The notes under the pieces: generated by a model | What the model saw: only the letters and a program-made list of their open reading frames with translations | The model's database searches: none | What the model was told of the DNA's origin: nothing | Position numbers and translations under genes: made by a program | Shown here: positions 8,509 through 16,134 of the stretch, piece by piece | How positions within the stretch are numbered: the first letter of the stretch is position 1 | Layout: each line of letters begins with the position of its first letter | Assembly (NCBI RefSeq): GCF_000420865.1 | Contig: NZ_ATVT01000007.1 | Span: forward strand, 62,001 to 126,000 | Origin: Butyrivibrio sp. XPD2006 | GTDB lineage: Bacteria > Bacillota > Clostridia > Lachnospirales > Lachnospiraceae | DNA: 64,000 nt | Direction of reading: 5' to 3'

Positions 8509-9496
8509 ACATTTTTTCCTTAAGCTTTTTGATCACCACCGGATAGTTGTCCTTAAAATGCGGGAAAGAACAATTCTTGCAGTTCTTGATACCCTTGTCG
8601 TTATAGGTGTAATCTCCTCCGCAATCCTTCATGTCATACAGAGGGCAATAGCAGAACATACAGTTAAACTCATCTTCCGGCACGTCATGACACGGAAAAG
8701 ACTTGCAGGCTCTGTTGATAAAAAAGCTTGTTCCGCCCTCTCTCTTTTCACCCATTACGCTTCGCAGAACCTTCTCGTACATATCGTCCCTTAAGTCAAA
8801 CAGCTCTTTTAACAAGTCTTCTGAGAGGACCTCTTTCGGCGTCTTAACAAGAACATGCCCATCGTCATAGACAAGAAGAAGTCTGTCGCAATAAGAAAGC
8901 GCAAGCTCAAGTTCGTGGAGTGAAGCCACTATTGTTACACCTTCGCCAGAGAGCTTCTTTAGCGTCTCCATAAGTTCATATCTGTGCCTTATATCCATGT
9001 AGGAAGTCGGCTCATCCATCACGAGATACTTGGGGTTTTGAGCGATTGCTCTGGCAATCAGGGTCCTTTGCTTCTGACCGTCACTTACATCTGAGTAGGA
9101 GACATCCGAGAGTTCTTTTATCTTCATCAGCTCCATTGCCCTGTCTATCTGAGCATTGTCTTCCTCTCTCAGCCTTCCAAATCCATCGGTAAAAGGAATC
9201 CTTCCGGCAGCTACCACATCCCTGCAGGTCATAAGGATCGGCTTTACTCTCTCGGTGGTGACAACGGACATGACCTTCGATATCTCTTTTGGCAGAGCCT
9301 TGGAAACGTCCAGGTCATCTAAAAGGACACTTCCTCCGATAAGCGAAAGGCTCCCGTTTATGCTCTTTAAGATTGTGGATTTACCGCCGCCGTTTGGGCC
9401 AATTATGCCAATGATCTCGCCCGGTGCTAAACAAAGGTCCACATCGCGAACCACTATTTTTTTGTGATATCCGGCTACGACCTTATCAAGTTTCAT
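8486..9496 (-). CDS. FecE/BtuD-type ABC transporter ATPase with a cysteine-rich C-terminal domain
   Basis: This is the ATPase of a metal-chelate or corrinoid importer. It shows Walker A GPNGGGKS (33-40), the signature SDGQ (138-141), Walker B VMDEPTS (from about 159) and the H-loop ASLHE. Normal FecE/BtuD proteins end near residue 255. Here another 80 residues carry eight cysteines (264, 269, 279, 282, 284, 292, 306, 309), in an arrangement like the small cysteine-rich domain of Pfam PF04071, probably metal-binding. It pairs with the permease gene (10-11 bases overlap) and the binding lipoprotein at 14.6-16.1 kb. The cargo could be cobalamin, a corrinoid precursor, heme or a metal chelate; the riboswitch-controlled operon favours corrinoid or cobalt. 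Confidence 0.88.
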   Translation of the reverse strand: MKLDKVVAGYHKKIVVRDVDLCLAPGEIIGIIGPNGGGKSTILKSINGSLSLIGGSVLLDDLDVSKALPKEISKVMSVVTTERVKPILMTCRDVVAAGRIPFTDGFGRLREEDNAQIDRAMELMKIKELSDVSYSDVSDGQKQRTLIARAIAQNPKYLVMDEPTSYMDIRHRYELMETLKKLSGEGVTIVASLHELELALSYCDRLLLVYDDGHVLVKTPKEVLSEDLLKELFDLRDDMYEKVLRSVMGEKREGGTSFFINRACKSFPCHDVPEDEFNCMFCYCPLYDMKDCGGDYTYNDKGIKNCKNCSFPHFKDNYPVVIKKLKEKMYGSGIKE

Positions 9497-10508
9497 TATT
9501 TATATTTCTCCTGATTATCATAAAGATAACGATAGGCGCTCCAAAGAGCGAAGTTACAGCGGAAATGTTCAGCTCAGTCGGTGCAAAAAGGCTCCTGGCC
9601 AGAAGGTCACTGAACATACAAAATACTGCGCCCGACATAAATGCCGCCGGCAACAGTACTATTGGTTTTGAGGACTTTAATAGCCCCCTCATAAGAAAGG
9701 GAACGGCAATTCCTATAAAGGAAACTGGTCCGACAAAGGCCGTCACACAGGCAGAGAGTACACTTGATAACAGTATGACTTCACTTCTTGTTACCCTCAC
9801 GTTTACTCCCACGCTCCTTGCATAGCCCTCTCCAAGCCTGAAGGCATCTAAGGACTTACCAAGAAGCATCACCAAGACAAATGCTACTCCCACGATGACC
9901 AGTGCGTATTTAACGCTCTCCATGTCAACTCCGGAAAAGCTTCCCTGTGACCAGCCGTGGAGATTTACAATGTCCGAGTCATCGGCAAAGGCAATGAGAA
10001 AATCCGTAACTGCGCTGCAAATATAGCCAACCATGATACCGGCAGCAAGAAGGACCATCATGTTCCTTACGGCTTTTGAAATAATGATGATAAATCCCGT
10101 TGTGAGGATTGCTCCGGCAAAGGCAGCCAGTATCAAAAGAAGTGATGAGGATCTGCCTGTACTTCCGACAATAAAGATCAGCACCAGTGCCACCATCATC
10201 TTGGCTCCCGATGAAATTCCCAGAATATAGGGGCCTGCGATGGGGTTTGAAAAGTAGGTCTGCAAAAGAAATCCTGAAGTAGCAAGGCCTCCGCCAAGAA
10301 TAACGGTCATGATCACCCTGGGAAGCCTTATATCCATGATGATGGCTCTTGTCTTCTCATCACACGCGCCTCCCGTGATAGCCCGCAGGACCTCTGTAAA
10401 TCCGATATGAACATTTCCAATCCCGACACTTAAAAAGAACCCAATAAGTATCAGAACCGCGAGGGATATGTATACTATCACCCCTCTTAGAGATCTTTCT
10501 CTATTCAT
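9486..10508 (-). CDS. FecCD-family ABC transporter permease
   Basis: This is the membrane subunit of a BtuC/FecD-type importer for corrinoids, siderophores or heme. The protein has about ten hydrophobic segments and the family motifs LRLPRVIMTVILGGGLATSGFLLQ and GPVSFIGIAVPFLMR. I place the start at ATG 10508 (340 residues, MNRERSLRGV). AGAAGGAAG lies just upstream of it, and this leaves an eight-base overlap with cbiF; the longer frame would extend further into cbiF. The cargo is not readable from the sequence. Its position among cbi genes supports uptake of a corrinoid or cobalt complex. Confidence 0.92.
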   Translation of the reverse strand: MNRERSLRGVIVYISLAVLILIGFFLSVGIGNVHIGFTEVLRAITGGACDEKTRAIIMDIRLPRVIMTVILGGGLATSGFLLQTYFSNPIAGPYILGISSGAKMMVALVLIFIVGSTGRSSSLLLILAAFAGAILTTGFIIIISKAVRNMMVLLAAGIMVGYICSAVTDFLIAFADDSDIVNLHGWSQGSFSGVDMESVKYALVIVGVAFVLVMLLGKSLDAFRLGEGYARSVGVNVRVTRSEVILLSSVLSACVTAFVGPVSFIGIAVPFLMRGLLKSSKPIVLLPAAFMSGAVFCMFSDLLARSLFAPTELNISAVTSLFGAPIVIFMIIRRNINNET

Positions 10509-11241
10509 TAGTGCTGCTTCCTTCTCTGAATCCGGTTGTAAAAGTAGCATCGTAAAGCTTGGACTTATCATAGCCCTTTGGCGCCACTACATCTCCGACA
10601 ATAATAAGAGCCGTTTTTGTTATATTATGCTGCTCTGCAACTAAAGCAAGGTTTTCCAGTGTTGTTACGTACTTCTCTTCATCCGGCCAGGTGGCCTTAT
10701 AGACAATGGCGCAGGGAGTATCCTTACTTCTTCCTGCCTCCAAGAGTTCTATTACAAGTCCATCGATGTTACCGGCAGATAAGAAGAACACCATGGTTGG
10801 CTCCTTATCAGGGACCGGTGTCCTGCCCGGCATTCTGGTAAGAAGTACGCTCTGACTTATCCCCGGAAGCGTATATTCAAGATTCAGCGCTGCAGCAGCT
10901 CCGCAAAAAGAGCTGACTCCCGGAGTGTAATCATACGAGATGCCAAGCTTATCCAGCTCATCCATCTGCTCACGGATTGCACCGTAAATGCTTGGGTCTC
11001 CGGTGTGAAGGCGAACAATCTTTTCGCCACTTTTCTCCGTATCCTTCATAAGATCTATGACTTCTTCAAGACTCAGTCTGGAGGAGTCGTAGACCTGACA
11101 GTCCGGCCTTGCCTTGCTCAAGAGCTCAGGATTGACCAAAGAGCCGGCATAGATGATAACATCCGCTTCTTCTATGTATTTCTGCCCTCTGATTGTTATA
11201 AGGTCCACAGCTCCAGGACCTGCACCAACAAAATGTACCAT
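10501..11241 (-). CDS. cbiF: Cobalt-precorrin-4 C11-methyltransferase CbiF
   Basis: CbiF methylates C11 of cobalt-precorrin-4. The 246-residue protein is a tetrapyrrole methylase beginning MVHFVGAGPGAVDLITIRG. It has VIIYAGSLVNPELL, the HTGDPSIYGAI SAM-binding loop and the TPGVSSFCGAAAALN segment, all characteristic of CbiF/CobM. A clear AAGGAG precedes the ATG by seven bases. The ATG overlaps the cbiD stop by one base. Confidence 0.96.
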   Translation of the reverse strand: MVHFVGAGPGAVDLITIRGQKYIEEADVIIYAGSLVNPELLSKARPDCQVYDSSRLSLEEVIDLMKDTEKSGEKIVRLHTGDPSIYGAIREQMDELDKLGISYDYTPGVSSFCGAAAALNLEYTLPGISQSVLLTRMPGRTPVPDKEPTMVFFLSAGNIDGLVIELLEAGRSKDTPCAIVYKATWPDEEKYVTTLENLALVAEQHNITKTALIIVGDVVAPKGYDKSKLYDATFTTGFREGSSTNE

Positions 11242-12389
11242 CAGTCTTCTCCTTGTATCTCAAAAAGCATGTCTTTTGCGCCGGAGGTTTCTGTGAGCAG
11301 TCTGTATCCATCGGCAAATATGATGATCTCGCAGGTGATCCTGCCCTCTGCCCAGCTCTCCATATTTTCCTTTATGCACTCTGCTATATGGCAAAAGACC
11401 TTTTCCTTATATCCAAATTCATCGATGATCCTTAAGGCTTCATCTGTCATCACGCACTCATCGAGCTGTCTTTTAATCTCTGCCAAGCTCTCTCCCTGTG
11501 CGAATTTCGAGACCGCGTCTGCGAGGATCTCCATCCTGTTGTCTCCGTATTTTGAGTGAGTATTTTTTATGCCTCCGGCAACCTTAACAAGTTTCCCCAG
11601 ATGCCCCACAAATAAAAGCTTCTCAAACCCTGCATTTAGCGCCATCATCAGGGTGTCATATACAAAATTCGAGCACAGAACCGCCCTGTCCTCGTCTATC
11701 CGGTATTCGTCTGTTATAAATTTCAGACCATAGTTTCCGGGCGCCATAAGCAGTACCTTTTTCCCCAGGGCCTTCTGCATGTTTATCTGCGCCTTAATGG
11801 TACCAAGGATTCCTTCATCACTCATGGGTTCAACGATTCCCGTGGTGCCCAGGATTGAGATTCCGCCAACTATACCAAGCTTTGGGTTAAAGGTCTTTTG
11901 CGCGATCATCTCTCCTTCAGGTGCACTGATGATAACTGTAGCTCCGCGGGATTTTGCTCCATTTGCTGCAAGAACCTCTTCTATGTTCTCTCTTATCATC
12001 TTCCTGGGCACAGAGTTGATGGCAGCTTCGCCAATGGGCTGATCGAGCCCGGGCTTGGTTATTCTTCCAATGCCTTCTCCGCCGTCAATAAAGATTTCAC
12101 CGTCATCCCTTAGAGACACCAATGCCCTTATCTTCATTCCGTTTGTAGCGTCGATATCGTCTCCGCCATCCTTTATAACGCAGCAGGATACGCCAGCTTC
12201 TGTCCTCTCAATATCTACGATCTCAGCTATATAGGTTATGCCCTTTGGCGTAACAATGCTGACCTGACTTATATCTGTACCTTCAATGAGCATCAAAAGG
12301 GCAGCCTTTGCTGCAGCTGCAGCACAGCTTCCCGTTGTATATCCGCATCTTAACTTCTTGTCATCCTTGAAGGTATAAAGCTCTTCCAT
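11241..12389 (-). CDS. cbiD: Cobalt-precorrin-5B C1-methyltransferase CbiD
   Basis: CbiD methylates C1 and is found in the anaerobic pathway, so it is a second marker of early cobalt insertion. The 382-residue protein has the N-terminal LRCGYTTGSCAAAAAKAA motif, KDGGDDIDATNG, the GIGRITKPGLDQPIGEAAIN loop and ISILGTTGIVEPMS, all diagnostic of CbiD. It is the first gene after the 44-bp-arm palindrome and has only a weak Shine-Dalgarno. Readthrough of the palindrome, or a promoter within the gap, must supply its mRNA. Confidence 0.96.
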   Translation of the reverse strand: MEELYTFKDDKKLRCGYTTGSCAAAAAKAALLMLIEGTDISQVSIVTPKGITYIAEIVDIERTEAGVSCCVIKDGGDDIDATNGMKIRALVSLRDDGEIFIDGGEGIGRITKPGLDQPIGEAAINSVPRKMIRENIEEVLAANGAKSRGATVIISAPEGEMIAQKTFNPKLGIVGGISILGTTGIVEPMSDEGILGTIKAQINMQKALGKKVLLMAPGNYGLKFITDEYRIDEDRAVLCSNFVYDTLMMALNAGFEKLLFVGHLGKLVKVAGGIKNTHSKYGDNRMEILADAVSKFAQGESLAEIKRQLDECVMTDEALRIIDEFGYKEKVFCHIAECIKENMESWAEGRITCEIIIFADGYRLLTETSGAKDMLFEIQGED

Positions 12390-12406
12390 TTATTCTGTCC
12401 GAATCA

Positions 12407-12526
12407 TTGGCAATTTTGGTCCCTGGGGACGGGGGTTAGGGACCATTTTTCAAATTGAAATATATGCTATTAATAATTATCTAAAAATGGTCCCTAACCC
12501 CCGTCCCCAGGGACCAAAATTGCCAA
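12407..12526. repeat. Large perfect palindromic element (REP/MITE-like) in the B12 operon
   Basis: Two perfect 44-base inverted arms (12407-12450 and 12483-12526) flank an AT-rich 32-base spacer. Each arm is itself a small hairpin because it contains GGTCCCT ... AGGGACC around a G-rich core with GGGGACGGGGG. The arrangement resembles paired REP units (BIMEs) mobilised in trans by a RAYT transposase, or a miniature inverted-repeat element. No transposase gene and no obvious target duplication are visible. It fills almost all of the cbiC-cbiD gap and could act as a partial terminator or mRNA stabiliser. Confidence 0.85.
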
Positions 12527-12542
12527 AGCTGACCCCAATGAA

Positions 12543-13169
12543 TCACATGTTATATAGAATCGAATTGCAGATTGCTGCTGCAACTCCGCTTCCGCCCTTT
12601 CTTCCCGCGTTTATTATGTAGGGAACGTCCATGTTTCTAATAAGGTCTTTGCCTTCGACCACGTTTACAAAGCCCACCGGGACTGCGATTATGAGCTCAG
12701 GTCTAAAGCCCTTTTCCTGCCATAATCTGTTAAGGCTTGCAAGAGCAGTTGGTGCATTGCCGATGGCAAATATCAGAGGAGCATTGATCTCTATCGCTTT
12801 TTCCATGCTGACATAGGCTCTGGTTACGCCTCTCTCCTTAGCCAGCTTTGCCACCTCTTCATCTGCCATAAAGCAGTGAACCTCTCCGCCGTACCCGGCA
12901 AGAGTTTTCTTATTGATGCCTGCAAGTGCCATGTTGGTGTCGGTTACGATATGTGCTCCGCTCCTGATGGCAGACTTGGCTTTTTCTATCACGCCTTCAG
13001 AAAACTCCAGCGTATCAGCATACTCAAAGTCAGCCGTGGTATGAATAACTCTTACCACGGTAGGCTCTGCGTCCTTGGGAATAACCTTCCCGGCCTCCGC
13101 AAGCTCTTTTCTGATAATGCGAAAGCTTTCTTTTTCAATTTCAGATGGCAATATTTCCTTAAATCCCAT
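12543..13169 (-). CDS. cbiC: Cobalt-precorrin-8 methylmutase CbiC
   Basis: CbiC moves a methyl group from C11 to C12, giving cobyrinic acid. The 208-residue protein has the catalytic-histidine motif RVIHTTADFEYAD, the IVTDTNMALAGI segment, FAIGNAPTAL and VPVGFVNVVEGKD, which define CbiC/CobH. An AGGAAA Shine-Dalgarno precedes the ATG. The stop codon is followed by the palindromic element, so distal operon genes lie beyond a strong potential RNA hairpin. Upstream, cobQ ends only eight bases away. Confidence 0.96.
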   Translation of the reverse strand: MGFKEILPSEIEKESFRIIRKELAEAGKVIPKDAEPTVVRVIHTTADFEYADTLEFSEGVIEKAKSAIRSGAHIVTDTNMALAGINKKTLAGYGGEVHCFMADEEVAKLAKERGVTRAYVSMEKAIEINAPLIFAIGNAPTALASLNRLWQEKGFRPELIIAVPVGFVNVVEGKDLIRNMDVPYIINAGRKGGSGVAAAICNSILYNM

Positions 13170-13177
13170 TGTTTTTC

Positions 13178-14638
13178 CTATATTCCGATGGCCCTGTAGA
13201 TCAGGTCCATATCAAGATTCTCTCTAAGACAATCAGCAAGTTTATCAAGGTCTTTTTCCTGGGTCTCCATGCGGCTCTCCATCTTTGGAACAGGTCTTTT
13301 GATCCCTTTTCTCTCAAAGAGCAGCGAAAGAACTCCTTCCGCAATTTCTGTCCTGTCAAAGAATCCGTGTATGTAAGTTCCCAGCACATTTCCCTCAGTT
13401 ATGACCGGGGTGTTAGAATTCTCAGCTTTGGTCCTTCCCATATGGATCTCATAGCCTTTATATTCTCTGCCGTTTAAGGCTGCATAGATTCCCTGAATTC
13501 CCGAAAGAACGCCTTCCACCTGCTTTAAGTCTTTTTCATTCTCAAATGTCGTATCCACAGGCAAAAGACAAAGTCCCTTATCTTCACAATTCCCGCCATC
13601 CGTCTCCTTAAGGCTCCTTCCAAGAATCTGGAAACCGCCGCAGATTCCAACCACCAAGGCTCCTTTCAGAGCCGCTGCCCTTACGGCACTATCAAGCCCT
13701 TTCTCCTTCATCCACTTAAGATCGGATAATGTGTTCTTCGTTCCCGGTATTATGACAAGATCGGCTTCTTCAACAGCCTTTGCTTCACGGGTATAGATAA
13801 ATTCCACAGCTTCGATATTCTCAAATATCGAGTAATCTGTATAATTACTGATAAAGGGAAGTCTTATTACGGTTATTTTTACCTTGCCATCACTCCCAAA
13901 TCCATCTCTTTCTTTTAACACTTCAGAAAGTGAATCCTCCTCATCAAGAGAAAGCTCCATGTAAGGTACCACTCCGGCAAAGGGAATATCGCAGTACTCC
14001 TTGAACATCGTAAGCCCCGGTGTAAGGAGCGAAACATCTCCTCTGAACTTGTTGATGATAAGTCCCTTTATCCTGTCTCTTTCCTCTTTCGGCATAAGAT
14101 TCACAGTTCCGAGCAGCTGCGCAAAAACGCCGCCGGGATCTATGTTACCCACCAAAAGGACAGGTGCATCCACAAGCTCTGCAAGTCCCATGTTCACGAT
14201 ATCCTCGGACCTCAGATTGATCTCCACGGGGCTTCCTGCGCCTTCTATGACAATGATATCCGTATCCTGTGAGAGCCTCTCATAGGCTGCCATTATATCC
14301 GGCACATATTTTCTCTTATTCTTAAAGTACTCCCTTGCATCCATGTCCCCTATGGGAAGTCCGTTCACGATAACCTGTGAAGCCCTCTCCCCTGTCGGCT
14401 TTAGAAGTATGGGATTCATGTCGGAAGATACAATTCTTCCTGCAGCCAGAGCCTGCAATGCCTGAGCTCTTCCGATCTCTCTCCCGTCCTGGGTAACATA
14501 GGAATTAAGGGCCATGTTCTGGGACTTAAAAGGTGCAACTCTAAAGCCCTCCTGCCTTAAAAGACGAAGGATTCCGGCCGTCAGTATGCTCTTTCCGGCG
14601 CCACTCATGGTGCCCTGTATCATCAGATTTTTAGCCAA
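13178..14638 (-). CDS. cobQ: Cobyric acid synthase CobQ/CbiP
   Basis: CobQ (CbiP) amidates the b, d, e and g side chains of adenosylcobyrinic acid diamide. The N-terminal P-loop region reads MIQGTMSGAGKS with FKSQNMALNSYVT. The C-terminal glutamine-amidotransferase domain has VVGICGGFQILG (catalytic Cys) and the YIHGFFD segment. Two starts are possible. A GTG at 14650 overlaps the upstream stop as GTGA. A TTG at 14638 makes a product starting (M)AKNLMIQG, like other CobQ proteins, and has GAGGA five bases upstream. I prefer the TTG (486 residues). The gene lies directly after the binding-lipoprotein gene. Confidence 0.95.
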   Translation of the reverse strand: MAKNLMIQGTMSGAGKSILTAGILRLLRQEGFRVAPFKSQNMALNSYVTQDGREIGRAQALQALAAGRIVSSDMNPILLKPTGERASQVIVNGLPIGDMDAREYFKNKRKYVPDIMAAYERLSQDTDIIVIEGAGSPVEINLRSEDIVNMGLAELVDAPVLLVGNIDPGGVFAQLLGTVNLMPKEERDRIKGLIINKFRGDVSLLTPGLTMFKEYCDIPFAGVVPYMELSLDEEDSLSEVLKERDGFGSDGKVKITVIRLPFISNYTDYSIFENIEAVEFIYTREAKAVEEADLVIIPGTKNTLSDLKWMKEKGLDSAVRAAALKGALVVGICGGFQILGRSLKETDGGNCEDKGLCLLPVDTTFENEKDLKQVEGVLSGIQGIYAALNGREYKGYEIHMGRTKAENSNTPVITEGNVLGTYIHGFFDRTEIAEGVLSLLFERKGIKRPVPKMESRMETQEKDLDKLADCLRENLDMDLIYRAIGI

Positions 14639-14646
14639 GTATGTCC

Positions 14647-16134
14647 TCACTTCAGTTTGTAGAAAAACTCCGTAGTCTCTTTTCCCTCTGCAATAACCTC
14701 GTAGAGGTCAGAAATAATTGTTCCTGCTTTATTGGTAAACTGATACAGCGATTTGTCACAGGCCCATACATTGCCGCTTTGAACTGCCTTAAAGTCCTTG
14801 AAGGTCACGTCCATATCCGCAAGCGCGTCAAGGTCCGCCGGCGCATCCTGTATTGTTCCGTTATAGATCAGTATATCCGCATCCTTTGCGTAGTCATAGA
14901 ACGCCTCAATGCTGACAGTAACCGATGACGCAGACTTTTCATCGCTGCCTGCATCCGGAGAAGCATAGGTTCCGCCTGCCTTTTCTATCATTTTAACAAA
15001 GTAATCATTTTTCTTTTTGGTGACGATCTGGTGGCTTGAATTAACAGCAAATACAGCAACACTTTTTCCTTCCACGCCGGAAAGGTCGATGTCTTCCACC
15101 AGCTTTGTCTGCGCTAAAAAGGCATCCTTAGCAGCATCTTCTTTGTCACATAAAACTCCGTAAACCTTGATCCATTCCAGTCTTCCAAGAGGATCCTCCT
15201 CGTAACTTGATCTGTCTATGAAAGCTGTTATTCCCAGCTTTTCAAGCTTTTCCAAGACCTTTGGAGTGTGCAGTATCATGGTATTTTCGATGGCAAGGTC
15301 AGTACCCTTTTCCATCATCATCTCATAGTCAGGGGCGCTGTACTTTCCGCCATAAACAAGAGTTCCTGCCTCCATGGCATCTTTTGCCGCATTGATATAC
15401 CAGTCCTCCTGCTTTGTCCCTGAGAGCGTAACCTTATCCATTGCTCCTATTGAGTCAAACTGGCACATAACAGCTGAAGCCGCCAGATAGATACTATTAA
15501 GCGGCTTTTTGATGATGTATGTTCCTTGAGCATTTATCCCAGGAGCATCCATGCCTTTGGGCACAACTACATAGTTCCTGCCATCACTTACTGCCACCAC
15601 CAAAAGACCGTTGTCATATCTGTGTATCTTATATTCTTTTGCAAAAGAGCTAGCATCTGTTGAAATGTATGTAAAACCCGGAATCTCAATGGGTTCCATG
15701 TCAGATTTGTCATATGACACTTCCACCTCATCTTCCGGCAGATTGTTTTCATCTCCAATATCAAATAAAAGGGTGTATTCAATAAGATGAGGTGTTCCCA
15801 TGGCGGTAGTATCCGCCTGTACCTTCATCTCTTTATTCAAAGTGACAGGAATCCGGAACTTAGATCCGTCTTCCGTACTTATGGGATAATAGGTCTTTCC
15901 ACCTACTATCATATAATCATAGTTTGAACTGCTCCAGATAATATCTGCAACAGCCTTGCCGTCCGTGACGCTTACTTTGCACGGACTCTCTATGTATGCC
16001 TTCCCGCTGCCTCCCGTTAAAGAAACGGAAGCGGCATAATCCCCGTCAGGAATTCTGCCGCATCCGGACAATAACAGGAGCATTATCAGGATCAGCAAAT
16101 AATGCCTTATGTTAATAGTCTTATTTAAGTGCAC
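14647..16134 (-). CDS. Solute-binding lipoprotein of the corrinoid/metal-chelate ABC importer, with an N-terminal NEAT-like domain
   Basis: This is the extracellular receptor for the FecCD-type importer encoded in the same operon. A hydrophobic leader ends in the lipobox LLSGC (Cys25), so the protein is probably lipid-anchored. Residues about 30-145 form a beta-rich domain (DGDYAASVSLTGG, KVSVTDGKAVADI) that looks like a NEAT or iron-transport-associated domain. Residues about 215-470 resemble the BtuF/FepB periplasmic-binding fold (PF01497). The same N-terminal domain type recurs in the adjacent CbiK protein. The start is GTG at 16134, with GGAG ten bases upstream and inside the cbiK end. 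NEAT assignment is by eye and moderate; cargo is inferred from operon position. Confidence 0.82.
   Translation of the reverse strand: MHLNKTINIRHYLLILIMLLLLSGCGRIPDGDYAASVSLTGGSGKAYIESPCKVSVTDGKAVADIIWSSSNYDYMIVGGKTYYPISTEDGSKFRIPVTLNKEMKVQADTTAMGTPHLIEYTLLFDIGDENNLPEDEVEVSYDKSDMEPIEIPGFTYISTDASSFAKEYKIHRYDNGLLVVAVSDGRNYVVVPKGMDAPGINAQGTYIIKKPLNSIYLAASAVMCQFDSIGAMDKVTLSGTKQEDWYINAAKDAMEAGTLVYGGKYSAPDYEMMMEKGTDLAIENTMILHTPKVLEKLEKLGITAFIDRSSYEEDPLGRLEWIKVYGVLCDKEDAAKDAFLAQTKLVEDIDLSGVEGKSVAVFAVNSSHQIVTKKKNDYFVKMIEKAGGTYASPDAGSDEKSASSVTVSIEAFYDYAKDADILIYNGTIQDAPADLDALADMDVTFKDFKAVQSGNVWACDKSLYQFTNKAGTIISDLYEVIAEGKETTEFFYKLK

Noticed and set aside
12417..12445. G-quadruplex in the palindrome arm
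   Set aside because: Only three runs of three or more G are present with one shorter run, and the strong hairpin would compete, so quadruplex formation is speculative.
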